Assembly: GCF_036549475.1 (NCBI RefSeq)
Contig: NZ_JAZHLI010000005.1
Span: 93,795-157,794 of the forward strand
Direction of reading: 5' to 3'
Source: Aurantimonas sp036549475
Lineage (GTDB): Bacteria > Pseudomonadota > Alphaproteobacteria > Rhizobiales > Rhizobiaceae
DNA length: 64,000 bases
In this document: positions 35,809 through 44,294 of the stretch, piece after piece
Numbering within the stretch: the first letter of the stretch is position 1
How the letters are laid out: the number at the start of each line of letters is the position of its first letter
Made by a program: the position numbers and the translations under genes
Notes under the pieces: generated by a model
The model's input: only the letters and a program-made list of their open reading frames with translations
Told to the model about the DNA's origin: nothing
Databases searched by the model: none

Positions 35809-36192
35809 ATGCTGACCGGAATCCTTGTCGTCTTCGCCGGCCTCTTCGGCGCGGCAGGCATCGCCGGTGCGGCCGTTGCTGCGCATGGCGGCGGAGACGC
35901 GCAACTTGCTGCCATCGCAGCAGCCATTGCGGTCGTCCATGCGCCGACGCTACTCGCGCTCGCTGGGCTGCGAAGCTACCTGCCGCGCCTCGCAGGGTCA
36001 GCGGGATTCCTGGCAATCATTGGGACGCTGTGCTTTTCCGGCGACCTTGCGGCGCGCGTCGCCTGGGACGATCGGCTCTTCACCAATGCCGCGCCGATCG
36101 GTGGTTCGCTTCTGATCCTCAGCTGGATGGTGGTGGCCGTAGCGGGCATCATCCTCGCCGTACGGCGAACGGGGTTCAAGGCGACGCCCTGA
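35809..36192 (+). CDS. DUF423 membrane protein
   Basis: A 127-residue protein with four hydrophobic helices and the DUF423 layout: GILVVFAGLFGAAGIAGAAV with an AAHGG loop, HAPTLLALAGL, GFLAIIGTLCFSGDL and NAAPIGGSLLILSWMVVAVA. The function of DUF423 is unknown. It probably shares the mrp transcript, but a role in antiport is only inference. No strong ribosome binding site is visible before the ATG. Confidence 0.85.
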   Translation: MLTGILVVFAGLFGAAGIAGAAVAAHGGGDAQLAAIAAAIAVVHAPTLLALAGLRSYLPRLAGSAGFLAIIGTLCFSGDLAARVAWDDRLFTNAAPIGGSLLILSWMVVAVAGIILAVRRTGFKATP

Positions 36193-36253
36193 GGGGGTCA
36201 CGGCGCTTTCCAGCGCGCTGCGCCATGATGCGACAGACAGGGAAGGGATCGCC

Positions 36254-37039
36254 ATGAACGGATTCGACGAGGCACTATTTTCGGGCAAGACCATTGTCGT
36301 GACCGGCGCCGGGAGGGGAATCGGCGCGGCGGTCACTCGCCTCTTTCTTGCAACGGGAGCGACAGTCGTCGCCCATGCAGGCCGCAGCATGGAACACGCC
36401 GAGGCTGATCTTCTTGCCGGGCTGCCTGAGGCGCATCGGGCCCGGCTGATACTGCTGACGGCAGATCTGTCCGGGCATGATGGTGCGGACACGCTGGCGC
36501 GTGCAGTCCTCGGAAAAGTCGCCGGGCGCATCGATGTCCTTGTCAATAATGCCGGTACGATGGGTGGACGTGTCGCGGCGGGCGAAGTCACCCAGGCGCA
36601 ATATGATCAGGTCGTGGATCTCAACGTGCGCTCGGTTGTCACGCTGACGACCGCCCTGCTGCCGGCGTTGAAGGCGGCGGAAGGGGCCGCCATCGTCAAC
36701 ACGTCGTCGATCTCGGCGACGATCGGCGGCAGTCCTGGCTCGTCGCTCTACTCTGCCTCCAAGGCGTTCATATCGACCTGGACCCGCGCGCTCGCCCGCG
36801 AGCTAGCTCCGGACAATATCCGCGTCAATGCAGTCTCGCCCGGAACGATCATGACCGACTTTCACCGTCGCTACTCGACGCAGGAAAAGCTCGACGCCAC
36901 GGCTGCCGTGATTCCGCTGAAGCGGCTGGGGAGCGCGGAGGATTGCGCGCCGGCCTACGTCTTCCTGGCAAGCCCGGTCCTGTCGGGCTATGTGACCGGT
37001 CAGGTGCTGGAGGTGAATGGCGGCCAGTTCATGGGCTGA
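36254..37039 (+). CDS. Short-chain dehydrogenase/reductase (SDR)
   Basis: A 261-residue classical SDR. The nucleotide-binding motif TGAGRGIG spans 17-24, VNNAGTM follows at about 97, and the active site has Ser (NTSSIS) and YSASK. The C-terminus (GYVTGQVLEVNGGQFMG) matches the 3-oxoacyl-ACP reductase (FabG-like) group, but many such enzymes act on other ketones or alcohols and the substrate cannot be assigned. The ATG follows GGGAAGGGATC. It stands alone, ending 56 bases before the convergent prfC stop. Confidence 0.93.
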   Translation: MNGFDEALFSGKTIVVTGAGRGIGAAVTRLFLATGATVVAHAGRSMEHAEADLLAGLPEAHRARLILLTADLSGHDGADTLARAVLGKVAGRIDVLVNNAGTMGGRVAAGEVTQAQYDQVVDLNVRSVVTLTTALLPALKAAEGAAIVNTSSISATIGGSPGSSLYSASKAFISTWTRALARELAPDNIRVNAVSPGTIMTDFHRRYSTQEKLDATAAVIPLKRLGSAEDCAPAYVFLASPVLSGYVTGQVLEVNGGQFMG

Positions 37040-37095
37040 TCGGCAGGTCTCGCCGGATATGCCTGCGGCGACATCCGGTGAATAATACCCCGGAA

Positions 37096-38712
37096 CTACT
37101 GTCCGACAATCTCGCGTGTGGAATCGAACACGATGTCCTTGTTGCGATCCATGATGTAGCGCAGGTCCCACTCGTCGCGGCACAGATAGACTGGCCGTTC
37201 ATCGCGGTCGCGGGCCACATGGGTGATGTTGTCCTTGATAAAGGCTAGCAGCGTCGCATCACTTTCGCAGCGGATCCAGCGGGCGACATTGAAGGACACC
37301 GGCTCGAAGCTGACGTCTGCCTTGTACTCACCGGCAATGCGCGATGCGAGGACGTCGAGCTGCAGCGGGCCAACGACTCCGACGATCCAGTCCGAACCGA
37401 TCGACGAGCGGAAGACCTGCACGAGGCCCTCTTCGGCGAGATCCTCGAGGCCTCGGCGAAGCTGCTTCAGCTTCATGGAATCCTCCAGCCGCACGCGGCG
37501 CAGCACTTCCGGCGCAAAGGCGGGCAGGCCGGTGAAGCGGAAATTCTCGCCCTCGGTCAGCGTGTCACCAACGCGCAAAGTGCCGTGGTTCGGAATTCCG
37601 ATCACGTCGCCTGCGTAGGCTTCCTCGGTCAAAGCGCGTTCCTGGGCGAAGAAGTAGATCGGGTTGGAGACTGCCAGCGATTTTGCCGAGCGCACGTGAT
37701 CGAGTTTCATGCCGCGCTTGAAATGGCCCGAGCAGAACCGCACGAAGGCGACGCGGTCGCGGTGCTTGGGGTCCATGTTCGCCTGCACCTTGAAGACGAA
37801 GCCGGAAACCTTGTCCCCGTCGGGCGCGATCGGGCCCTGATCCGATGGCTGTGGGCGCGGCGCCGGAGCGTGGGCGGCAATCAGGTCCATCAGCCGGTCG
37901 ACGGCAAAGTTCTGCAGCGCGCTGCCGAACACCACCGGCGTCAGGTGACCCTGGCGATACGCCACCGGATCGAAATCGGCATAACCTTCGGAGGCGAGGG
38001 CCGCTGCTTCGCGGAAGCCGGCATAGGTGTCGGGGTGCATCACCTTGGCGAGACCCGGATCGTCGAGCCCACCTTCGAAATGCACGGTCTTGTCGCTACC
38101 GGCGACGAGAAAGTCGTTGGCGGCCAGGTCGTAGCAACCCCTGAACAGTCCCCCCTGGCCGACCGGCCAGACCACCGGCGCAACGGTGAGAGCGAGTTGC
38201 TCCTCGATTTCGTCGAGCAGTTCGAACGGGTCACGGCCCTCGCGGTCGATCTTGTTGACGAAGGTGACGATCGGGATGTCGCGCAGGCGGCAGATCTCGA
38301 ACAGCTTGCGCGTCTGTGCCTCGATGCCCTTGGCCGCATCGATGACCATGATCGCGCTGTCGACGGCCGTGAGCGTGCGATAGGTGTCTTCGGAAAAGTC
38401 GCTGTGGCCCGGCGTGTCGAGGAGGTTGAAGGTGATCCCGTGCTTCTCGAAGGTCATCACCGATGACGTGACAGAAATGCCGCGGTTCTTCTCGATGTCC
38501 ATCCAGTCGGATTTAGCGCGACGGCCGTTACCCTTGGAGCGGACCGCACCGGCCATCTCGATCGCGCCGCCGGCCAGGAGCAGCTTCTCGGTGAGCGTCG
38601 TCTTGCCGGCGTCCGGATGCGAGATAATGGCGAAGGTCCGCCGGGTCGTGTGATCGGATCGCATGGCCGGAGCATTGGCCTCAGGCGGCAGGGTGTCGGC
38701 GGTCGCGCTCAC
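37096..38712 (-). CDS. prfC: Peptide chain release factor 3
   Basis: A 538-residue translational GTPase that removes RF1/RF2 from the ribosome after termination. G1 is SHPDAGKTT (31-39), G2 RGISVTSSVM, G3 DTPGHSDF and G4 NKID; domain 2 and the C-terminal domain include VGVVGPLQLDVL and EPVSFNVARWI, the RF3 signature. Two starts are possible. GTG at 38712 has GGAG upstream and yields SATADTLPPEA before the G domain, as in related alphaproteobacterial proteins; an ATG 16 codons later lacks a ribosome binding site. Its length is close to the usual 526-530. Confidence 0.96.
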   Translation of the reverse strand: MSATADTLPPEANAPAMRSDHTTRRTFAIISHPDAGKTTLTEKLLLAGGAIEMAGAVRSKGNGRRAKSDWMDIEKNRGISVTSSVMTFEKHGITFNLLDTPGHSDFSEDTYRTLTAVDSAIMVIDAAKGIEAQTRKLFEICRLRDIPIVTFVNKIDREGRDPFELLDEIEEQLALTVAPVVWPVGQGGLFRGCYDLAANDFLVAGSDKTVHFEGGLDDPGLAKVMHPDTYAGFREAAALASEGYADFDPVAYRQGHLTPVVFGSALQNFAVDRLMDLIAAHAPAPRPQPSDQGPIAPDGDKVSGFVFKVQANMDPKHRDRVAFVRFCSGHFKRGMKLDHVRSAKSLAVSNPIYFFAQERALTEEAYAGDVIGIPNHGTLRVGDTLTEGENFRFTGLPAFAPEVLRRVRLEDSMKLKQLRRGLEDLAEEGLVQVFRSSIGSDWIVGVVGPLQLDVLASRIAGEYKADVSFEPVSFNVARWIRCESDATLLAFIKDNITHVARDRDERPVYLCRDEWDLRYIMDRNKDIVFDSTREIVGQ

Positions 38713-38912
38713 GAGAAACTTCTCCAGGTCAAAACGATGTTGGCCCACATGGTGGGAGGGCTGATCATGAAAGGCAGGGATGGCGCGTCGATCGTCGCTC
38801 GGTTCAGCCGACCGGTCGCCTCGGGATTGCCGCCATCCGCGCATGCATCTCCCGCCAGATAGTCGGTTTCGGCACAAATTGCACGCCTGCCGGTCCAACA
38901 TGCATGCAGCTA

Positions 38913-39647
38913 TCACAGCAGCCAGCCGAGAGCCTGCCGCAGCCGCGCCGTCGCGTCGCGATCGAACCAGGCGCCGTGCGCAAAGATCACGCGTTCCGGG
39001 TTGAGGTCGACGAGACGGCGGGCAGCCTCTCTCGCAACCTCCCCCTTCGCCCGGACGATCGCCCGCAGATAGACCGGCGCCCGGCCACGGGGCGCGGTCA
39101 CGCCTGCAAGCTTCGCGAGCGGACGCGCCAGCCACTGCAGCCTGTTCGCCTGCAGATTCTGGACGAGATCGGCGAGCAGCAGAGTTCGGCTTGCATGGTG
39201 GAACATGGCGGTTTCGGCAAAGCCGCCAATACCGGGGACAAGGATCTGCTCGATCTCACGCGGCCAACCTTCGATCCCCGCAGAGAGATCGCGATCGAAA
39301 CGCACCCCCGAACGGCGGACCGGAATGCGGTTTCGCAGACCCGGCGTCGCCCAGGCGAGGGCCCTTGGAAATCGTTTCTGCCATTCCTGCACATGGAGCC
39401 AGTGTCCACTGCTTGGCGCGACCAGATGAGCCACGTCTCCGATCGCCTCCAGCTCCGCCTGCAAGGCGTCGGTCACTCGCGTCGGTGAGTGCAGTAACAA
39501 GCTGTCATCGGCGAGTTGGACGACCGTCATGCGGACAGGGAGGGCCAGCCCGAACGGCTTCACCGGTCCGCTGTCGACAATCCAGAGGTTGTCAGCGACC
39601 GGCTTGAGGGTGTCGGTCGGTGGATAGAGGACACGCATGTCGGACAT
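38913..39647 (-). CDS. DUF4336 family protein (metallo-beta-lactamase-like)
   Basis: A 244-residue soluble protein. The pattern MRVLYPPTDTLKPVADNLWI, GLALPVRMTVVQLADDSLLL-like strands (LHSPTRVTDAL), HLVAPSSGHWLHVQEWQKRF, FHHASRTLLLADLVQNLQ and ERVIFAHGAWF matches DUF4336, which resembles metallo-beta-lactamases but has only part of the metal-binding set (isolated His and the LLLADL acid). Enzymatic activity is not established. Two ATGs three codons apart are possible starts. It runs leftward, upstream of prfC in the same direction, with a 200-base gap. Confidence 0.8.
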   Translation of the reverse strand: MSDMRVLYPPTDTLKPVADNLWIVDSGPVKPFGLALPVRMTVVQLADDSLLLHSPTRVTDALQAELEAIGDVAHLVAPSSGHWLHVQEWQKRFPRALAWATPGLRNRIPVRRSGVRFDRDLSAGIEGWPREIEQILVPGIGGFAETAMFHHASRTLLLADLVQNLQANRLQWLARPLAKLAGVTAPRGRAPVYLRAIVRAKGEVAREAARRLVDLNPERVIFAHGAWFDRDATARLRQALGWLL

Positions 39648-39949
39648 GGCTGACCGCTTGAAGGGGCAGGGACGTGCTGTTGTCCTTGCCTGAGACTCAC
39701 GATGGCTGATCGGTTTCCGATCGACGCTAAGCGCAACCATAGGCACGGAAGTTCCGGGCCACGTCTTGAAACGGACACGTATGGCTGCATAGATGCGGGT
39801 AGATCTCGGCCAATCAAGGCTGCGGTCCGCGCCCGTGGAAAGGGAAAACGACACTGAGACCTGCGGCTGAAGCGAAGGACGTCTTTCAGACCTCTCCTTC
39901 TGACGCGCCCGCCACCGATGCAACGGTTGGCCGGTCCGCAATCGATCTC
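39648..39949. other. Intergenic region between DUF4336 gene and rsfS
   Basis: A 302-base divergent region. Codons upstream of the rsfS GTG remain open back to at least 39840, so part of this may be the true N-terminus of RsfS (see that entry). Apart from this I see no gene, strong promoter box or RNA structure. Confidence 0.4.
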
Positions 39950-40273
39950 GTGACTTCGAGTCTGGAAGATTCGAAGGGCGAGGACATCGTCTCCATCGAC
40001 ATGAAGGGCAAATCGGCACTGGCCGATCACATGGTGATCGTCTCCGGTCGATCGAACCGTCATGTCAGCGCCGTTGCCGGCAATCTTCTCCGCGACCTAA
40101 AGCAGGAAGGCTTCGGGTCACATATGAAGGTCGAAGGCCTGCAGAACGGCGACTGGGTACTGATCGATACGGGCGACATCATCGTCCATATCTTCCGTCC
40201 CGAAGTCCGCAGCTTCTACAATATCGAGAAGATGTGGACGGTCGGCGACACTGGGGAATCGACGGTACACTAG
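39950..40273 (+). CDS. rsfS: Ribosomal silencing factor RsfS
   Basis: As drawn, 107 residues; RsfS binds ribosomal protein uL14 and prevents subunit joining in stationary phase. The whole domain is present: LEDSKGEDIVSIDMKGKSAL, DHMVIVSGRSNRHVSAVAGN, WVLIDTGDIIVHIFRPEVRS and FYNIEKMW. The start is uncertain. GTG at 39950 has no ribosome binding site; the frame is open upstream with a plausible protein sequence (AKDVFQTSPSDAPATDATVG) and a CTG at 39854 following GAAAGGGAAAACG, so the true protein may be 32 residues longer, as in many rhizobial homologs. It opens the rsfS-rlmH-envC-ctpA chain; the usual upstream nadD and proBA are absent. Confidence 0.9.
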   Translation: MTSSLEDSKGEDIVSIDMKGKSALADHMVIVSGRSNRHVSAVAGNLLRDLKQEGFGSHMKVEGLQNGDWVLIDTGDIIVHIFRPEVRSFYNIEKMWTVGDTGESTVH

Positions 40274-40384
40274 TCTCTGCGCCTCCCGAACGGGGCGCCG
40301 CTGTTCCTTGGCACGCTGGCAGCTCGCTGCCGGCGGCAAGGAGTATTACGACAAGAAGGCTTCGGCCGAGAGGGAGCTCGGGCG

Positions 40385-40867
40385 ATGCGGCTGAGCATTG
40401 CGGCCATCGGGAGGATGAAGGCCGGTCCGGAGCGAGAGCTCGCAGATCGCTATCTCGATCGTCTCAAAAAAACTGGCGGTACGCTGGGGCTGGATTTCTC
40501 CGGCCTGTCGGAGTTTCCCGAATCACGATTGTCCACCGTTTCGGAGCGCAAGCGCGACGAGGCAGGACGGCTGACGGTGCCTCTAGCGGAAGGCAGTGTG
40601 CGCATCGTTCTCGACGAACGCGGCAGAACCCTGTCGTCGGAGGAATTCGCATCCGCATTGGCCGGTTTTCGCGATGCCGGACGCCGCGACGCCGCGATCC
40701 TCATCGGCGGGCCCGACGGCCACGACGAGACGCTGAGGTCTGCGGCCGACCTTTCCCTGTCGCTCGGTCGCCTGACCTATCCTCATCAGATCGCCCGCAT
40801 TCTGATTGCCGAGCAACTCTATCGAGCCGCGACGATCCTTGCCGGCCATCCCTATCATCGCAGCTGA
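40385..40867 (+). CDS. rlmH: 23S rRNA (pseudouridine1915-N3)-methyltransferase RlmH
   Basis: A 160-residue SPOUT-class methyltransferase that modifies pseudouridine 1915 in helix 69 of 23S rRNA. The family features are the N-terminal MRLSIAAIGRMKAGPERELA, VLDERGRTLSSEEFA, the knot FLIGG-like AAILIGGPDGHDE, and the C-terminal hallmark RILIAEQLYRAATILAGHPY then HRS. The ATG is preceded by GAGGGAGCTCGGGCG. It follows rsfS by 111 bases, the usual partner order. Confidence 0.97.
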   Translation: MRLSIAAIGRMKAGPERELADRYLDRLKKTGGTLGLDFSGLSEFPESRLSTVSERKRDEAGRLTVPLAEGSVRIVLDERGRTLSSEEFASALAGFRDAGRRDAAILIGGPDGHDETLRSAADLSLSLGRLTYPHQIARILIAEQLYRAATILAGHPYHRS

Positions 40868-40968
40868 TCCAGCGGCGCAGGAGGTGTGGCGTCACATCGG
40901 CGCCTGCCAAGCCGGGCGACGATGGTTGATCGCTTGTTAACGGCCTGATTCTATCTTCCAAATCAGCT

Positions 40969-42801
40969 ATGACATTCCAGCGATGCGCGTGGGAAAGGGC
41001 AGTCTTGATCGAAGGACGGACAGGCGCTGAGGGAAGCGGGCACCGGTGGTGGCGGATCACTGCCGCGATGCTGTGCGCCTGTGCTGCGCTCTATCCCATT
41101 TCATCCGCTGCCCTGCCGGAGGATGGATCGGCGTCATCCGATCGATCTGGCCTGGATCCGGTCCACGTCGGCTCGGTCAAGCCGGCTAGCTCCGACCTTC
41201 TGGAGCGCCAGCGACGCCAGACGGCCGCCGACCTGGCCGCCCTGTCCCAGAGCATCGAGCTTTCAGAGGATACCATCCGCACGCTGGACGCGGAGATTGC
41301 AGCGCTCGCCGAAGACCGGGGCCGAGTGCGTGCGGCGATGATCGCGGCGGCCGAGGCGCAGAAGACCGTCAGCCGCGAGATCGCCGCAACCGAAGAGCGC
41401 GTCGATGCGCTGGCGACCGAGGAAGGGACGATCAAGGTCTCCCTGCGCGAGCGTCGCGGCCTCCTCGCGCAGGTGCTCGGGGCGTTGGAGAGAATGGGGC
41501 GCAAACCGCCGCCCGCGTTGCTGGTCAAGCCCAACGACGCGCTTGGCTCGGTTCGCAGTGCCATCCTGCTCGGAGCCGTCGTTCCTGCCATTCACGAGCA
41601 AACCACCGTCCTGATCGCCGATCTCGAACGGCTGGCCACGGTCCGGGCAGCGATCGCCGCTGAAAAGCAGCGGTTTGCCTCGCAGTTGATCCGACATCGG
41701 GAGGAAGAACAGCGGCTGGAGCGGCTGATCGCCGAGAAGCAGCGGCTGGAGGCCGCCAATCGCGATCGCCGGGCAGCTGAGGCGACTCGCGCGGCCGATC
41801 TTGCAGCGCAGGCGACCGACCTCAAGGACCTCATCGCCTCGCTGCAAGCCGACGTCGAGCAGGCAAGGGCGACCGAGGAGGCCGAGCGGGTAGCGGAGGC
41901 CAAGCGCCTCGCCGCCGAGGCCGAGGCGAAAGCCGCGGCCCGCCTTGCCGCAGACCGCCAAGCCCGCGAACAGGCTGTTCGGCTCGAGGCGGAGCGTCTC
42001 GATCGCGAGTTGGAGGCAGCGAAGACCCGGCGCTTGGCCCGGCTGGACGCTGACAAGGGCTCCGAAGCGATTGCGACAGCCGATGCTGAAGTGCCGAGGC
42101 CCGGCGACGAAGCGCCGCAGGAGGTCCCAGGCGACGGATCGGCACTCGCTTCGGCCGAAATCGATCAGCATCGTGGGGGGGAGAGCGCCCAGATAGAAGT
42201 GCTGGAAGAAGGCGCAGAAGAGGAGATGGAAGTGGCTGCACTCGAGCCTTCGACGCAACAAGCGTCTCGGCCTGGCGTCGCCAATTCGTCCGCGCCGAGC
42301 TACGATATCGCTTCACTTCGGCGTCAGGCGCCGCGACTCGCGCCATCTGCCGCATTTTCGACAATGAAAAAACGATTGTCGAGACCGGTGGCTGGCAAGC
42401 AGCTCATCGGATTCGGGGAGAAGGACGACATCGGTCGCGAGACCACAGGAGCCTCATTCGCCGCCCGGACGCAGGACGTGGTCACCGCGCCGGCAGATGC
42501 GACTGTCCTCTACGCTGGACCCTTTCGCTCCTACGGTCAGCTATTGATCCTTGACGCCGGCGATGGCTATCATGTGGTGTTGGCTGGAATGGCTCGGATC
42601 GATGTGGAACCGGGCTCGTTCGTTTCGGCCGGGGAACCCGTCGCGACGATGGGAGCCAAGCGTCTCGCGAGTATTGCAGTCGCCGAATTCGGCGTCTCGG
42701 AGCCCGCGCTCTACGTCGAGTTCCGAAAAGACGGAAAGCCGGTGGATCCGTCACCATGGTGGATCGACCAACCCTCTGGAAGGACGAGGAATGATTCGTA
42801 A
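40969..42801 (+). CDS. EnvC-family murein hydrolase activator (degenerate LytM domain)
   Basis: A 610-residue exported protein. A signal-type helix (ITAAMLCACAALYPISSAAL) is followed by a long coiled coil (about 75-380, rich in Ala, Glu, Arg), an acidic disordered stretch (EVLEEGAEEEMEVAALE) and a C-terminal LytM/peptidase M23 domain (about 485-605). In that domain the zinc ligands are missing: the loop reads GDGYHVVLAGMARID and the final HxH becomes YVEFR, so it should be an activator of amidases, like EnvC, not a hydrolase. The ATG lacks a ribosome binding site; a TTG at 41005 preceded by AAAGGG is a rival start. Its last 11 bases overlap ctpA. Confidence 0.9.
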   Translation: MTFQRCAWERAVLIEGRTGAEGSGHRWWRITAAMLCACAALYPISSAALPEDGSASSDRSGLDPVHVGSVKPASSDLLERQRRQTAADLAALSQSIELSEDTIRTLDAEIAALAEDRGRVRAAMIAAAEAQKTVSREIAATEERVDALATEEGTIKVSLRERRGLLAQVLGALERMGRKPPPALLVKPNDALGSVRSAILLGAVVPAIHEQTTVLIADLERLATVRAAIAAEKQRFASQLIRHREEEQRLERLIAEKQRLEAANRDRRAAEATRAADLAAQATDLKDLIASLQADVEQARATEEAERVAEAKRLAAEAEAKAAARLAADRQAREQAVRLEAERLDRELEAAKTRRLARLDADKGSEAIATADAEVPRPGDEAPQEVPGDGSALASAEIDQHRGGESAQIEVLEEGAEEEMEVAALEPSTQQASRPGVANSSAPSYDIASLRRQAPRLAPSAAFSTMKKRLSRPVAGKQLIGFGEKDDIGRETTGASFAARTQDVVTAPADATVLYAGPFRSYGQLLILDAGDGYHVVLAGMARIDVEPGSFVSAGEPVATMGAKRLASIAVAEFGVSEPALYVEFRKDGKPVDPSPWWIDQPSGRTRNDS

Positions 42802-44131
42802 GCTCTCGATACTCTTTGCCGGGGCGCTGATGGGGGCAACGGCAATGACCGTGGTCGGTCAGAATGCCGGTGCCGCCAATGCTGCGGGCTCCGACACCTA
42901 TCGGCAGCTCGCGATCTTCGGCGATGTGTTCGAACGGGTTCGCGCCCAGTATGTCGATGAACCGGACGATCAGAAGCTGGTCGAGACGGCCATCAACGGC
43001 ATGCTCACCTCGCTCGATCCGCATTCGAGCTACATGAATGCGGAACAGGCGGCCGACATGCGGACCGAAACCCGAGGCCAGTTTGGCGGTCTCGGTATCG
43101 AGGTCACCATGGAGGACGAACTGGTCAAGGTCGTGTCTCCCTTCGACGGCACGCCGGCCGACAAGGCGGGTATTCTCGCTGGCGATCTCATTGCCGAGAT
43201 TGATGGCGAGCAGGTTCGCGGTCTGACACTCGCCGAGGCCGTCGACCGGATGAAGGGCGATATCGGCACCAGCGTCGATCTCGTCATTATCCGCGAAGGC
43301 GCCAATAAGCCGGTGCGCCTCACCGTCACCCGCGACGAGATCAAGGTCCCGTCCGTGCGACATTCGGTGAAGGGCGACATCGGCTACATCAAGCTGATGA
43401 AGTTCAACGAGCAGACCACGATCGGGCTGGAGGAATCCATCGCCGATATCGAGGAGAAGATCGGCGCCGACAAGGTGAAGGGCTACGTCCTTGACCTGCG
43501 TCGCAATCCGGGCGGCCTTCTCGACGAGGCGGTATCGGTCTCAGACGCATTCCTGGGCAAGGGAGAGATCGTCTCCACCCGTGGGCGCAACGCCGACGAG
43601 ACCCGTCGCTACAACGCTCGCAGTGGCGACGAGATCAACGGCAAGCCGCTGGTCGTCCTGGTCAATGGCGGATCGGCTTCGGCTTCGGAGATCGTGGCCG
43701 GCGCCCTGCAGGATCAGCGCCGCGCGACCATCGTGGGCTCGCGTTCCTTCGGCAAGGGATCGGTGCAGACGATCATCCCGCTCGGCGCAAACGGCGCACT
43801 GCGGCTGACCACGGCCCTGTACTACACGCCGTCCGGCCGCTCGATCCAAGGACGGGGTATCGATCCGGACATCGGCGTCGAACAGCCGCTGCCGCCGGAA
43901 ATCCGCGAGCAGATGGGCCTCGACGCGGAGGACGACCTGACACGGGGCGAATCCTCGCTGCGCGGCCACATCACCGGCAACGAGGAAACCGATGAGGGCT
44001 CCGGCTCGCTCGACTACGTGCCGCCGGAGGAGAAAGACGATCTGCAGTTGCAGTACGCGCTGGACCTCCTGAACGGCGTCAAGTCGAATGCGATGTTCCC
44101 GCCCAAGCAGGAAGCGAACGCCGCCAACTGA
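42791..44131 (+). CDS. ctpA: C-terminal processing peptidase CtpA (S41)
   Basis: A 446-residue periplasmic serine protease. A signal peptide (MIRKLSILFAGALMGATAMT) precedes an S41 N-terminal region with TSLDPHSSYMN, a PDZ domain (about 95-180; FGGLGIEVTMEDELVKVVSP) and the protease core. The catalytic Ser is Ser297 by alignment with Tsp (NGGSASASEIVAG) and the Lys is Lys322 (RSFGKGSVQT); LDLRRNPGGLLDEAV is the oxyanion segment. The C-terminus is acidic and disordered. The ATG follows AGGACGAGGA, a strong ribosome binding site, and lies within the end of the envC-like gene, so the two are coupled. A terminator hairpin follows. Confidence 0.96.
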   Translation: MIRKLSILFAGALMGATAMTVVGQNAGAANAAGSDTYRQLAIFGDVFERVRAQYVDEPDDQKLVETAINGMLTSLDPHSSYMNAEQAADMRTETRGQFGGLGIEVTMEDELVKVVSPFDGTPADKAGILAGDLIAEIDGEQVRGLTLAEAVDRMKGDIGTSVDLVIIREGANKPVRLTVTRDEIKVPSVRHSVKGDIGYIKLMKFNEQTTIGLEESIADIEEKIGADKVKGYVLDLRRNPGGLLDEAVSVSDAFLGKGEIVSTRGRNADETRRYNARSGDEINGKPLVVLVNGGSASASEIVAGALQDQRRATIVGSRSFGKGSVQTIIPLGANGALRLTTALYYTPSGRSIQGRGIDPDIGVEQPLPPEIREQMGLDAEDDLTRGESSLRGHITGNEETDEGSGSLDYVPPEEKDDLQLQYALDLLNGVKSNAMFPPKQEANAAN

Positions 44132-44176
44132 GTAGATAGCGGGCGGCACTTACCGCCGCCGCGCTGGCAACAGATC

Positions 44177-44211
44177 AGGCCCGGTCGTGCGTTGTGCACG
44201 GCCGGGCCTTC
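44177..44211 (+). terminator. Terminator hairpin after ctpA
   Basis: AGGCCCGGTCGTGC (44177-44190) pairs with GCACGGCCGGGCCT (44196-44209): 14 bp with one T-G wobble and a 5-base loop, then only a short TTCT. Position 46 bases past the ctpA stop fits an intrinsic terminator with a weak tail; some read-through to the deacetylase gene is likely. Confidence 0.65.
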
Positions 44212-44294
44212 TGCGTAATGGGGTTGGGGGACCGTACACCGCTCGTTCTGCAGTGCAGTGAGCTCCGATCCAGCTTCGCCGGATAGACGGGGGT

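Noticed and set aside
37046..37078. Overlapping small inverted repeats between the SDR gene and prfC (for example TCGCCG...CGGCGA)
   Set aside because: Stems of six base pairs with long loops and no T-run; too weak to call a terminator.
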